In this document: one piece after another, positions 44,359-56,087 of the stretch
Layout of the letters: every line of letters starts with the position of its first letter
Numbering within the stretch: position 1 is the first letter of the stretch
Made by a program: the position numbers and the translations under genes
The notes under the pieces: generated by a model
Database searches by the model: none
What the model was told of the DNA's origin: nothing
What the model saw: the letters and a program-made list of their open reading frames with translations, nothing else
Source: Warburgia ugandensis
Taxonomy: Eukaryota > Streptophyta > Magnoliopsida > Canellales > Canellaceae
Length of the DNA stretch: 64,000 nucleotides
Assembly: GCA_035236585.1 (NCBI GenBank)
Contig: CP141135.1
Coordinates: forward strand, 61,534,190 to 61,598,189
Direction: 5' to 3'

Positions 44359-46300
44359 CTTACGATGTGATCACCATGTTGTAGAAGTATATCCCATTTT
44401 ATCACAAGTTTCAATTTCATGAGAGGCCTTTTGAATGTAAAATTCTTCCCAAAATTTTATGAATTTTGTCTAAGTGCAAGTGGGGTGATATCTTTCATGA
44501 GTGTACTTACCTTGGATATTGCTTGTTGCTTTTCATCTTCAAGGATGAGATAATAAGCTTTGTTAAAAGTGAAAAGTGGTTCCATAAGTAGAATTTGTCC
44601 TTAACTGCACCATAGACTTTGTTGAGCCCCATGAGAAATTTCATAGTCTTTTGACTTTGTTGGAACTGCAAAACTTCCTTTATGGTCCCCCAAGTGCAAG
44701 CTAGGATTGGACATAATGCGTAGCATTCATTCTAGGATGCTTTCAATTTGGTATAATAAATGTCAATGGTCATGTTGTCTTGCCTATAACTATGAATGAC
44801 TTCTTCAATGTAAAAAAGGTGAACACTATTGGTTTGTGAAGAGTGCTCCTTCAAATCAGACCAAATATCATCAACATTGTCATTGTATATTATACTTGCT
44901 CCAATCTCATGTGAGATTGAATTAAGAAGCGATGCTTTGATGAGAATGTTATCCTTCCTTATTCTTAATACTAAGGGCTATGAGTATAGCATGGCTAAGT
45001 GCCATAATTGTCTCCGTTTAACGGTTATGTGACAAGAATAAATCCTAGTTTATGAGAATGATGGAGATAAAAAAGATCATTGGGCTTGTCCTTCTTGTTC
45101 GCCCAAGGGCGTCTAAGATTTGAGTTTCTCTTTTTGCCATAGAGGTTGATGACGAGATCATCAGATGGTGATGTGTTGAAATTGGAGAAGCAAATCATAA
45201 AAAATAAAAATAAAAATCAACTAGATTCAGGCCCTTCCCCACCCCACTCCTCTTTTTGGGCTGACTATCTAAGTAACCTTATGTCTAGGCTTGCGATGAT
45301 TCCAAAGGAGGCACACCCGATGTGATTAGGGCCCTTAAAAATGGAGAAGCAGAAATGACAACGGCAAACATTTGGTGGTGTGTGATGGAGCCCTTCTTCG
45401 AGAAGGAGACTTTGGTGAGGCAAGTTTCAAGAGAACCACACCCGATGTACAGATCGGGCGCCTAGAACTGGGGTTGCAGTATAGGCGAACTTTCGGCGGA
45501 GTGGAGGCCGCGATGAAGCCTTTCTCAAAGGGCTGTGGTGAAGACAATGATGTCGGCTTAAAATCACCTGTGAGAAAAAAAAATGCAAGGTTCAAGGTTT
45601 CAGAAACCTCGTCGGCAAAACAGACCTTGTTGGCAGTGGAGTTTAGCTGGCGAGGCTGGCTTTTTTAGGTTGCCGAGCTAGAAATCTGACGATCGATGGA
45701 TTCTTGCACTAATCGATCTTCCATGGATCTTAACGCGCCGGTTTCTTAATTTTCTAGCAACAAAATGACAAGTTGATGGCGAGGGTTTTTAATCAAAATC
45801 TCCTGATCCTTCACCAGTAATCGGATTCTTGGTCACTCAAGTTTTCAGATCCGTTGGTTTAGGATATGAGGCTTGTGGTGGTTTGCACTATCACGGGGGT
45901 AGACGTTGTCAAGGCTTCACATAATCAGGTCAGTGACAGTGAGATCATGTCTAACATGTGTTCATCGACTGGAGTAAAGTTTTCGTAGATTTGTGCTGCT
46001 AGATCGTTAATCTCTGGTAAGGGTGGATAGTGAAAGTCAGGTGTTTGACAGAAAGTCTGAGAGAGGATCTCAGTGGGTATATACGTGGATGTATGATGGA
46101 TGGATTGAAAAACTTATCCACTACGAAAAATCGATTTTCAAAGTATTTAAGGGTGTTGTTTTGTTGTCAAAAGTGATTGAGGTTTTGAAAGATATGAAGG
46201 CCATTGAGATTTGCCGTTCTATTGCTTACAAGAAAAGTAGGAAAGCAAGGGGGGTTGCTGGAGCCGGGCAAAAGATCCAATCGGGATGGTGGATCTTCAC
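44359..46300 (-). pseudogene. Copia gag N-terminal part and leader
   Basis: Region between the zinc knuckle and the primer-binding site. Gag codons are heavily broken. From about 45200 to 46300 no gag similarity is seen, so the leader is unusually long (about 1 kb) and more GC-rich. It carries an open frame on the opposite strand (45372-45668) that resembles nothing known. Confidence 0.6.
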
Positions 46301-46301
46301 T

Positions 46302-46313
46302 GCTCTGATACCA
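46302..46313 (-). other. Copia primer-binding site
   Basis: Coding strand TGGTATCAGAGC, the complement of initiator methionine tRNA used by plant Copia elements, immediately inside the 5' LTR (TG at 46314). Confidence 0.93.
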
Positions 46314-47224
46314 TGAAAAAAATGTATGTAACTTTGTATTTTCTTGTGTTTTATAAAATCCGCTGAACTAAGATATAATATATAAAATGCAATTTTAGCA
46401 AGGAAAAAAGTAGGAATGAAACACCAACTAAGATTGATAACTAAGAATTCGTCGTAAAAGACTACTTTCGGTATATAGGATCAATAATTCATAAGAGTGA
46501 AGAGATTGAGAAGGAGGTTATCTAGAGAATCTAAGCAGCTTGGAACAAATGTAGATGTGCATATAGAGTTATGTGTGATCGGCGGGTGTCATTCAAACTA
46601 AAAGAAAAATTCTATAGGATGGCTATAAGGTTGGGCATACTCTATTAATTAGAGTTTTGGCCAGTTAAGGAACATCGGTGTTGTGGAAATGAAGATGTTG
46701 AGATAGATGAGTGTCAAGACAAGAAAGAATAGAATTAAAAATGAAAATATTAATAGAAACTTAGGGGTAGTATAAATAGGTAACAAGATGAGAGAGATTA
46801 AACTTAAATAGTTTGAATGTGTCCAAAGGAGACTCAAAACAATACCAATTAGAAGGAGCTAGGCAATGCAAGTAGAATGTTCTAAAAAGACAAGGGAAAG
46901 ACCCAAAAAATGTGGATAGAAGTGGTGAGAAAAGATTTTAAAACTTTAGGACAAAATAAAGGTATGGTACTTAATAGAGGGGAATGGATAACAAGATTTA
47001 TGTGGCCAAACCCCAATTGGGATGATGAAGACGACAACAATCTCTCTGTTTATATACACAATTTCAAAGAAAAAATAGGTAAGTTACAAATCTGATCGTG
47101 ATTGAGAATCACTATCTTGCATAAATTGATTGTAATTGATGATTTGAACAACCGATGATTTTGAATCTAATTTCTAGTCAGATCTGATCAGCTAGAAATC
47201 ATGGTCAACTTTACATTCTTAACA
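46314..47224 (-). repeat. Copia 5' LTR split by an RTE insertion
   Basis: 46314-46357 and about 47040-47224 match the two halves of the 3' LTR at 40487-40734. The middle is RTE sequence. The plus-strand ends TG...CA are both kept. Confidence 0.9.
46360..47038 (+). mobile_element. RTE LINE copy 3, nested in the Copia LTR
   Basis: 5'-truncated, starting at the region equivalent to copy 1 position 8950 (CTAAGATATAATATATAAAA, GCAATTTTAGCAAGG) and ending near CCCCAATTGGGATGATGAAG. It contains IEVVRKDFKTLGQNKGMVLN. It is on the strand opposite to the host Copia element and heavily mutated. Exact ends are uncertain by about 10 bp. Confidence 0.85.
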
Positions 47225-47229
47225 TAAAT

Positions 47230-49496
47230 TGTGTTTTTTCTTGAGTTTTAGGTACCATTATATGTTTTAAGTAGTAAGATTTATTTTATTTTTAAAAAGA
47301 TGTAGCAAAATATTTGAGACACTACTTACCCCACTACTTATCGTGAACCTAGGGTGTTTTGAACGACACAAGACAAGGATGTTGTTTCAACAGGATGAAA
47401 CACAATATTTGATGTCCCGAACTTTTCGGGACTGGAATAAGATTTTTGAGTAACAATCCCGTCCAGGCTTTCCCATACTTAAAATTATTGCTGATCGGAT
47501 GAATATGAGCAAACATCAGTTTCGACATGGACTCAAAGCATTGCCTATATAGGCCCCCTATTCGGCATCCAAAAACTGCATTTAGCAGAATGTTAAAACT
47601 GTCCCATTAGCTGGATCTGTGGGCAATGAGAGATACAACAAAGAAGGGATCAGACAGACAGTTCAGATCAACTATGAGTCCAGCTCATTATGTAGAAGTT
47701 GGTGTACCTCGTTGTGGTTGCGGCCTTTGCCCCGTACGGAATCATCAGCCTGTCTTTTCTAGTCCTTTGTGTCACAACATCTTCCCCCTTGTAGCTCACT
47801 TCCTGCTACCCACATCAGCCTCTTAAAACAAAGAAACCGACAAAGGGCTCACTTGATCGACGTGTCGGCCCCATCCGGCAAATTCCAATGAGAATCAGCC
47901 ACGTCTAAGGAACAAGGATCACTAACAATCAAACACGATCACAGAAACTTTAACGTTGGAGTCAATGCCCGCCCAAATAAAGCCCAAGCCTGTCCCCACC
48001 ACTCCAACCCTCAAAAGGTCCTCCTCCTACCGGCCTACGTAACAAAAGATAGACCACAAACATGATTGAGCCACAAGACAGTCCAGTGGCTCGCACACCC
48101 CGATTCCTTGATGCCATCCAGGACGATGGAGGAGTTTTTATATGGGGCTGCCTAGATTTCATTCGAAAAATATGAGCGGTAGTGCTCATTCTTTTCATTG
48201 ATTCAAACTGTCCATCTCTTGGGCAGATGCTACACATGAATCCCGTACCAAAATTCCAACCTATCTCAACATTGCGGTACACCTTTTAATTGACTTTAAA
48301 CAGATGATTAGACATTTAAAATTCAACTGTGTTCCACAGCCACAAACGCTCTCCAATCAAACTCTTAGAATGATCCAACTCTGGCAATCGAACTTTGTAT
48401 GTGCTCATCCATAGCAAGCTCATATTCGTCAAGTTAAAATGTTCCTTTCCTACCTACAACAACTCTTAAGAGAGAGGTCAAAGTCCGTGGCAGTCCCAAG
48501 AGACTACGTAGGTCACTATCTTTGGAAAGTGGGTCTACAACTCCTAGAGGGTCCATCTTTTTGGCAGTTCCAAATCACTCGTGATCTCGGCCATAACCAG
48601 GTTGCTCATGCCTGAGAATCTCATTCACAGGACTACTGTTAGTTGTAAATTGGACAATCAAAGTGTTAGCTGTTCATTGTACAGCTTAAGAAAGCACAGT
48701 TTTTGCACATGGCCCATCTTAGTCAAGACATTAAATGGTTTGGATCACCAGAGAGATGAACCTGCTTGGAGAGAGAGAGAGAGGGATTTACGAAGAGATT
48801 ATGCTGGCTGGCTACTAGCGAGAGGCAAAGGAAGGAGGGGAGCTCGTAGCCATGGCGGGGTAGGCCGGATGACCAGGACACAGTCGCTGATTCTCCCTTA
48901 CTATCGTCATAAAGCCCTGAGGTAGACGTGCAATTCATTTCCTTTCGAAACGTGGCCTTCTCTCACTCGCAAAATCGACACAAAACCTGATTGGTCCATC
49001 TGCGCTACTTTATCCAAGACCCCTTTTCCATAATATTCGCATGTCATTCCGTGCCCCTCCTCCCTCTTGGGACGATATTCTTTTATCCATTTAATCACCC
49101 CACCAAACACTAACTAAAGCAGCAATTCAATTCCCTTCCCTTTCCCTTTGATGGATTTTTCTTTTGGTTGATACTCTCCTTGGAAAGTTAAAGGAATGGC
49201 GATGACGTAGCCAAGTCTGAAAGCTCTCTACAGCTTGTTTAAGAAGGACAGCAGGACCCACAAGGAGGAAGATTATAATTTTAGGGAGCGAATCGACGGC
49301 AACTGTGGGGAATGCTTTCCTATAATAGCAAATATGTTGACGGCTGACTGACACCAACGTATGGCCCTGTTTGTATCTTAGTACTGGATTGGAATCAATA
49401 ACTCACACAGTAATCTTAATCTAAAACTTAATTCTTCTTATTTCCGCATTCTAGCTAACTTTGGATGCACCACCCATCTAAGGAATTGATCCATTG
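47230..49496. other. Intergenic sequence, no gene seen
   Basis: Several short open frames (for example the minus-strand one at 47962-48282) have no recognised domain. GA-rich tract at 48770-48782. The texture resembles decayed repeats. Confidence 0.4.
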
Positions 49497-50345
49497 GGTT
49501 TATATAATGGGATCACAAGTCAAACGTTACATTGTTTACATGATTTCAGCCCTCCCATTGGCGGACTTCAGCGAATCGATTCGGTGAAGAAAGAAGGCAA
49601 AAGGTTCTACGGAACAAACTGCATTCAAATGGTAAAATAACATCTTCAACATGATTTTCCCGACCATCGATCGGTCAGAGGAGCGTGGACGGTGGAGTGA
49701 CATTATTTAATGTGTTATAGATGGCTCATTGTCTGGACGAAATCAACTTCCGATTGGAGGAGTTTAAAGAGTTATTCTCCGAAGAAAGGATGAAAAAGGT
49801 TCCACCGCATTCAAATGGTAAAATAACATCTTCAGAATGATTGTCGACATGTTATAAATCATCTCCAGTGTTCAATTGTTTGGGGCCGGTCATACCTCAA
49901 ACATGGCATTGTTTAGATGATATCGTTTAGCTTCGTCTTGGAAGACATTTTAAGAATGATTCTCTACGGATCTAACGGCATTCAAATAGTAAAATAATAA
50001 CGTTTTCAAAATGATTTCCCATTTATAGATCATCAAACGGAGGTGGCGCAACGACATCGATGAGTGATAGATGGGCCACAGATCAAATATTGCATTGTTT
50101 ACAATCATATCTACCTTCCGATTGGAAGGCTAGCTTTTAAGGACCATTCTCTCAATAATAGAAGGAAAAGGTCACACTGCATTCAAATGGTCAAATAACA
50201 GCATCAAAGTGATTGTCATAGATCGTCAATAGTGGGATTGACATCATCCGATGGATGGATGGGCCATAGTTAAATATTATATCTTTAGATGACATCTATC
50301 TTCGGGTAGCAAAACTTTTAGGAATTGTTTTTAGAAGGAAAGGGA
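49497..50345. repeat. Degenerate tandem array, ~185-bp unit, 4-5 copies
   Basis: The anchor GCATTCAAATGGTAAAATAA occurs at 49621 and 49807, with variants at 49978 and 50179. A second anchor of type GCATTGTTTACATGAT with TTCCGATTGG occurs five times (about 49531, 49727, 49904, 50088, 50272). Spacing is 171-201 bp. Units have diverged strongly, so the array is old. No open frame. Confidence 0.8.
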
Positions 50346-52680
50346 AATGTTCCGCTGATCAGACCGATTTCAACGAGTACAATGGTAGGTTGGAATTAAA
50401 TGGTTTCCTATTTTAGACAATTGAAGTTGGGCCCACCAAAAGAACGGTCCATATTATCTGGGTTGAGCCACGTTAGTGGAATTAGATTGCTTGGTAAAAT
50501 TGGAAGGTTGCACTGGTAAACAAATTCTTCTATGCATTTAATGTATTTCTTTTTATAGGTAAATTTCCTTTAATAGCCCGAACAACTCTAGTGGGAGAAT
50601 AAATAAATGTAACTAAGTTACAAATTAACAATGTGAACAGATCAATATTAGCTTGATATTCGTTGCTAATTATAGTTTCCTGGTAAGGGCAACCTTCCCA
50701 TAGAAGGCAAGCACAAGATATGACCTGCAAGACATTCTGATTTGAGTTGCCTCTAGAGATCTTCAAATAGGAAAACACAATCCAACTTACTAGCTTTTAG
50801 GTCTTGGATAACGCTCTGATTAGGCAATTGTTACACCACTAAGACATCTTTGAATTCTTCTGTCTGGTCGATTAGGTAAAGGACATGGAATTAGCTTTGT
50901 GCACAAGTAGATCGGGAGAGATCTGTACCTGCTTCTTCTACATCACTAGCTCCAACTCTTACAGGTATGATTGGCTCCATGCAAGCCTCTGTCACTTTAT
51001 TTAAACTTTTGTGCAAGGTAAAGATGAGGGTGCTGCCAAAATTAAGAAAAGGCTATCCAGCTAGAGAAAAAGTTATGTTTTCTATGTGTATTATGAACAG
51101 TCAATTGCAAAGATCGATGAAGGAAATCATGTAGGGGGCGAGATTTAATGGAGTAGGCTTGGGAGTATAAGAACTTGTGGGTGAAGTGATAGAGGGCATA
51201 TATTTTTGGTTAGAGTAGATGAGCAAGTGGGAATCGACAGTGTTTATAGTGCAGAAGGCATTAGCTAGCAGCAATGAGTAAAAAGGTGAGCAGAACCATA
51301 TGCTTCTCTTTCCATAACGTCCTCATCTTTCTCTTTACTCCTCTCTCTCTCTCTCCCTGCTCCAGTAGTTTCTCTTGGGTGCTGGTTTCGCTTTCTTAGC
51401 AGACAGGCGCATCCGAGTTTATTTTCTCTTGGTTTCTTGAGCTAAAAGCAGCCCGACCTCGTCTTTATACTTGCATGCCTACTTTAATGCGCTTTTCAGA
51501 AGAGAATTTCTCATCCCCAACACTAAGTGAGAGAGACTTTCTTATTACTGTTACTGTTAGTGAGAGAAGGAGAGTGAAGAGGCTGCATCTACTTGTTTGA
51601 TCAACATCACTACCTTTTCGTTTACTGGGCGACGTATCGGTGGGGCTGACAGCCTTGAATTTCCAAATTAGACATGACGCCCTGATTTGTTCCCACGTAC
51701 ATTATTTTATACTTGTATGCCTTATTATCTGATCCTGATTCTCTTCACTGTGTTCCTCTCTGTACTCTCAGAACTTGATTGGCTCCACCCACCATATCAA
51801 GCTGTGTTCCCCTAAACGTCCCCCTATTCTTTGCTTCCAGTTTAAGCAAAATTTCATCTTACTGTTCTGATTATGATAATTAAACCGCTACGGTCACGCG
51901 CTTATCTTTATCTGTTTCTACTATAGAAGTAGGTCCATATATTAATAGATGACATATAGTTCCCTGACTTTTACATCAGAAGTGGACCTACAATGGATAA
52001 TGGCACATATATCTAGATACCAGTGGAGCAGACCATACGTGATCACTATCCTACAAATTTGATCCTCAAGTACAAAGGGTACGTGGTACAACTCTTGAGG
52101 GGTTCAGGATTATCCAACTCACCTGCTCAGATCAATGACAGACTGTCTATTTTAGTGCCACTTGCTTGGTGGGCAAAGAGTTCAGAAAACTGTATGGGGA
52201 GCGAGTTTTAGTAGCAAGTTTGGATAGTTTAGTGGGAAATGATGTTAGGAGGAAGATAGTAAGTTGCCCCACCTAAATGACATCGGCATGATATAGAGTA
52301 TCTAGTAAGGGCCCCACATGTGGATACTTCCACCAGAAAATCACACTTACCTAACCTTCCGACTATAAAAAGTTGAATCCAGTTCACTGATTCAACCTTC
52401 TGATAACACTGCATTCACCAAAAACCTAACTAATGGTTAGGATTATCCATTAAGAATTTTATTTAGTCTGTGGAATCTCAAAACAGTTCAAAACTTGATC
52501 GGACGTTCTCCATAAATTATGTGGGTCCTACCCACTGCATTTCTTTTCAACTATGCTTATACCTTAAGAGCTTTTGCCGTAGTATATTTAGTTAATAAAA
52601 TCAAGAGGAGGACAGGGAAAAAGGTGTCTACTTTGGGAAGAGTGGAGGGGCCTGTGGACGCGGTTCCAAGGCTTTTCTGC
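50346..52680. other. Sequence upstream of the FAF-like gene
   Basis: No protein recognised. A CT-rich stretch at 51338-51360 followed by pyrimidine-rich sequence could belong to a leader or a distal promoter. Otherwise non-coding. Confidence 0.4.
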
Positions 52681-52682
52681 GA

Positions 52683-52762
52683 CTACAAATACCTCCCCAT
52701 TCCTTCCACTTCTTATCCGCAGTGGCCTCCTCAAACATACATCATTTACCACACCAAATATA
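52683..52762 (+). promoter_or_regulatory. Candidate core promoter of the FAF-like gene
   Basis: Two TATA-like motifs: TACAAATACC at about 52683-52692 and AAATATAAG at about 52756-52764. Either would place transcription start shortly before the GA-rich leader at 52773-52790. Motif-based guess only. Confidence 0.35.
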
Positions 52763-52843
52763 AGCGAGCTTAGAGAGAGAGAAGATCAGTTCTTCTACTC
52801 CTCTCTAGCTCTATCTTATCGTTGGATGATTCTGTTGTTTTAG

Positions 52844-53014
52844 GTAATGTTTACAAATACAATGTCTTTTCTTTCACTAACATACTGTTTCTACTATGTT
52901 AAACTCTCATTGGTTACATATTCAAGTCTGCTCAACATGAGCTCCCTTTACTATAACAAAGAGTTAGCAGCAATCTTTCCCTTGTTCCTGATTGATTTTG
53001 CTATGTACGTGCAG
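52844..53014 (+). other. 5'-UTR intron of the FAF-like gene
   Basis: Donor TTTAG|GTAATG and acceptor TACGTGCAG flank a 171-bp T-rich stretch. The start codon lies 36 bp after the acceptor. Supported by splice signals only. Confidence 0.6.
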
Positions 53015-53050
53015 TGATTGTATTCTGCTTTAGTCTACTTCCTTCCAAGG

Positions 53051-54367
53051 ATGTCGACTGTTTGCAGACGACTTCGATCACTTCGACTAGAAGAAGAAGC
53101 AAAAGCTAATGAGAAACAAGGGATCGGATCCCTACTCAGGAGAGGTGAAACAACCAAAGTTCCTTCCCTAAGGAGGACTTTCTCTGCGGACATGTCTTCC
53201 AAGCAATGGTTAGCCTCTCAGCACCTCAAAAAGGTAGCATCTTCCGAAGAATTCTCAACCATTGCCCCGAAAGCTTCATCTTCATCTTCATCATCTGATG
53301 ATGAAGGGGAAGAGCGAAGGAAGGAGATGGATAAGCCCACACAATTCGATATTTGGAGCTCAATCTTATCACAGAAATCAATGGGACCAAAAGCCCAAGA
53401 AGTTCCTTACATTCACCCACTTGTGAAGAGATCTTCAAGCTGTTTAAGTGAAAAGAGCTTGAAGATTTGCACTGAAAGTCTTGGATCTGAAACTGGGTCT
53501 GATGTGTTCTCATCCTCCGTTGAAGATGAATATTCCGCTTCTGAAGTTGATGAAGAGGAGAAACAAGAGCAAGAAGAAAGGGTGCCTGTGAAAGAAATGG
53601 GTGGTGGGACATATGTTTGTAGAAAGATCTCGACCACGCAATCATTCCCTCCTCCTCTTCCTTCTCTCTCTCGCCAGGATGGAAGGAGCTTCGAAATTAG
53701 GCGCCACAGGAAAGAAGGACGTCTTGTTCTTGAAGCAGTCCCAATTGTGTCACACAACTATCTTCATGCTCAGCGTCACGATGGGCGGTTAATTCTCACT
53801 TTGGTAAATCCAACCCCGCAACAAGATCAAAAGAAGGAAAAAATTGAACAAGTAAAAGAAACTCATGATGGAAATGAAGCGGCCCATGAAGAAAATAAAG
53901 AAGGAAATGAAGGAAAAGTAGAAAGGGAAAGGGAAATTTTGTTGGAAATGAAGCTGCACCAATCAGGATTAATGGTGAACAGGCTGATGAAAACTGGTTC
54001 TGAAGGTGTTCTGACTTTAAAAAACAGGACCAGGAATCCAAATCCGAATCCAAATCCGTGGCCAGGTGAAAAGATGATTGTCGATGAAGTGGTGGACCCC
54101 AGGAGTGCTAGATTGCTGCCAAAAATAGCTCGTGTGAATGTTTACGAGTGTTACTGGAGGAACAGTACATCTCCCACCGCTATCGGCCGTCCAACAAGCC
54201 CACCACATCATCAGAACAATAGCAAGAATAAGGTGCAGGTGTTGAAGAAACAGCCTCTGCTGTTGAAAAAGGCCAATGATTTTGGGCCCCTTGTGCCCGT
54301 CAGAAGGTGCAAAGAGTCTCGAAGGCCCTTGTTGATATGGGAGCCATACTCCATCACCACATCCTAA
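53051..54367 (+). CDS. FAF-like: FAF-like (FANTASTIC FOUR domain) protein, 438 aa
   Basis: FAF proteins are plant-specific and modulate shoot meristem size; the FAF-like branch, annotated in Arabidopsis as chloroplastic, is less studied. The intact single-exon frame starts MSTVCRRLRSLRLEEE. The TTG-initiated extension back to 53018 was rejected because ATG at 53051 is the first Met. In order: a Ser/Asp-rich stretch (residues ~75-85), FDIWSSILSQK and VPYIHPLVKRSSSCLSEKSL with CTESLGSETGSD (~140-170), an acidic EEKQEQEE stretch, then the FAF domain at about 198-253 (FPPPLPSLSRQDGRSFEIRR, GRLVLEAVP, HDGRLILTLV). A Lys/Glu-rich low-complexity segment and a basic C-terminus follow. The order matches FAF-like proteins. 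Stop TAA at 54365-54367. Confidence 0.9.
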   Translation: MSTVCRRLRSLRLEEEAKANEKQGIGSLLRRGETTKVPSLRRTFSADMSSKQWLASQHLKKVASSEEFSTIAPKASSSSSSSDDEGEERRKEMDKPTQFDIWSSILSQKSMGPKAQEVPYIHPLVKRSSSCLSEKSLKICTESLGSETGSDVFSSSVEDEYSASEVDEEEKQEQEERVPVKEMGGGTYVCRKISTTQSFPPPLPSLSRQDGRSFEIRRHRKEGRLVLEAVPIVSHNYLHAQRHDGRLILTLVNPTPQQDQKKEKIEQVKETHDGNEAAHEENKEGNEGKVEREREILLEMKLHQSGLMVNRLMKTGSEGVLTLKNRTRNPNPNPNPWPGEKMIVDEVVDPRSARLLPKIARVNVYECYWRNSTSPTAIGRPTSPPHHQNNSKNKVQVLKKQPLLLKKANDFGPLVPVRRCKESRRPLLIWEPYSITTS

Positions 54368-54640
54368 CTATTCCGTCCATTGATCTTATCATTACCCTCA
54401 TTAATAACTCAATTAATCAATAACCAATCTCGTCATCATGATCTCCAGTCCAGTATATCGTAGTCATGTAGTAATGTATTGGGACAGTGAAGATGAGAGA
54501 GACAGAGAGAGATGGCTGTGAGTTGAAAATCTGATGCTTTTTGCCCTTATTACACGTCATAATAAGGGTTTCTTCTGTTTTTTTTTTTTGCCCTTATAAA
54601 TGGCCGATCTAGTATAAAATAGAGTTTGTGGACCTTTGGT
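54368..54640 (+). other. Probable 3' UTR of the FAF-like gene
   Basis: AT-rich sequence after the stop, with AATAA-type motifs near 54402 and 54562 that could direct polyadenylation. The end is not defined. Confidence 0.4.
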
Positions 54641-55034
54641 TTGACTAGTTGCTGCACTTTGTCTCCTCTCTGGCCGCCCTTGTGGATTGAATGCGCACCT
54701 GCTTTTGCAATGTCTATTTAAATGTTGTTAGGTCGGTGAGAAATGAGAGACCTACGCATGCATGCATGTCTGCTCACCAACTGCATGACTTCGTGTCTAT
54801 TTGTTTCTCGCTTGCCTTTTTCTTTAAGTCATTCAACGAAAGAATCAGCAGACAGCCACTATTCGGGGGTATGATTAATATGGATTTAATTTTGTCCTAA
54901 ATATCTTCTTACAGAAAGATGAAATGATAACGGAGAGTTAAAAAGTAGTGCATGTATGTTGGTCCTTGGTCCTTATTCAAGATCCGCCGGGCAAAAAATC
55001 TTTGTAATTAATCAGATTGTGGAATATATGAAAC

Positions 55035-55112
55035 CCGTCTAGCCTAGTTTGTCGCAGGCAACAAGGCACCTTCTATGGTTATGCTTGGCCGCAGGTTGGA
55101 GGTGGCACTTTT
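55035..55112 (+). repeat. tRNA-like short dispersed repeat, copy B
   Basis: CAACAAGGCACCTTCTATGG followed by TTGGAGGTGGCACTTTTCC is similar to 61668-61745 and 37712-37790. Confidence 0.4.
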
Positions 55113-56087
55113 CCTTTTTTTTGAGGAGATCTTAACATGGATCCAGAATTTGGATGATGTGTTAACTCATAGTTTGTCCTGCAATTCTTGGCCATACCAG
55201 AAAAAAAAGAGGAAATAGTTTGTGAAACAATATAAAATGAATAGTTGATGAATAAGTAAGAGGCAACGGCGCGTATATATCTTTACAAATCATAAAATTG
55301 AATTGTTAGATGTTGGAGGTTTGGAAATACAAAGCCTATGGGAAATAAATAGCTTAGATCACCATATGGGGGCAGCCCATCTAAATTCTTCTTCTAGTAT
55401 TCTCCTTTTGAAAATCAAGCGCAACCTTACTCATGGTATGACCCCACATTACATTTTTTAGAAAAAAAAAGAGCCTAAGACTCTTTGCTTAATGTTGTGA
55501 CTAGTGAGTGAACAAGTTTGAACTGTCAAACTTGGCTGTAATTTATTCAACTTTAGAAGACTAACGAGCTCCAGTAGTGGCAACAGGTTCAACCATCAAA
55601 GAAACGTTAGATGCGAATAACAATCACAGGCAAGTTGTATGATCGAGTGGATAGAAAGTGAACATCTGGAGATAAAGGTCTCAATCAATGAAACATGGCG
55701 TGGATGTAGAGAGGCCAAGTTTTCTCAAGAGTTGAATTGGCGTCAATGATTCCTGTATAGAGTTCTCTGCATATCCTCATCCGTACAATCGGCTGTCTTT
55801 GTCGCCTCAACAATTTACTCATGTACTCATCTATTTATGTTCTACGCTAACCTTATCAATTCAGTCGTTATATATTCAAAACGATTAAGAATGCTACAGT
55901 AGGCCGCGACTTCATCATACACTAGAGTGAGGCGCCTCGCTTGTACATAGATTTGGCCCGTTCATCTGATTTATCCAACATCAATTACTTCCTAACTCCA
56001 AAACCATTACGATTGATTGTGGGTCTAGATTTAGGGGCCGGTACTCTTCCAGCATCTGAAAATCCATACTTCTTATAATTCAATAGG

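Larger units (their letters stand above)
40487..47224 (-). mobile_element. Complete, decayed Copia LTR retrotransposon
   Basis: Both LTRs, the primer-binding site, polypurine tract and all domains in Copia order are present on the minus strand: gag, protease, integrase, reverse transcriptase, RNase H. The target duplication is TAAAT at 40482-40486 and 47225-47229. The 3' LTR is 40487 to about 40734. The 5' LTR runs 46314-47224 and is enlarged by a nested RTE LINE. All reading frames contain stops and frameshifts, so it cannot act autonomously. Total 6.7 kb including the nested insert. Confidence 0.92.

Noticed and set aside
47962..48282. 106-codon minus-strand frame
   Set aside because: No domain or conserved pattern; composition fits intergenic repeat sequence.
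49497..50345. CRISPR-like array
   Set aside because: Repeats are long, diverged and without constant short repeats and unique spacers; the genome is eukaryotic.
53018..53050. N-terminal extension of the FAF-like protein
   Set aside because: It begins with TTG just after a splice acceptor. The first ATG is at 53051 and the family N-terminus does not need the extension.
53226..54211. Antisense open frames across the FAF-like gene
   Set aside because: Low-complexity shadows of the Ser- and Glu-rich coding strand; no domain.
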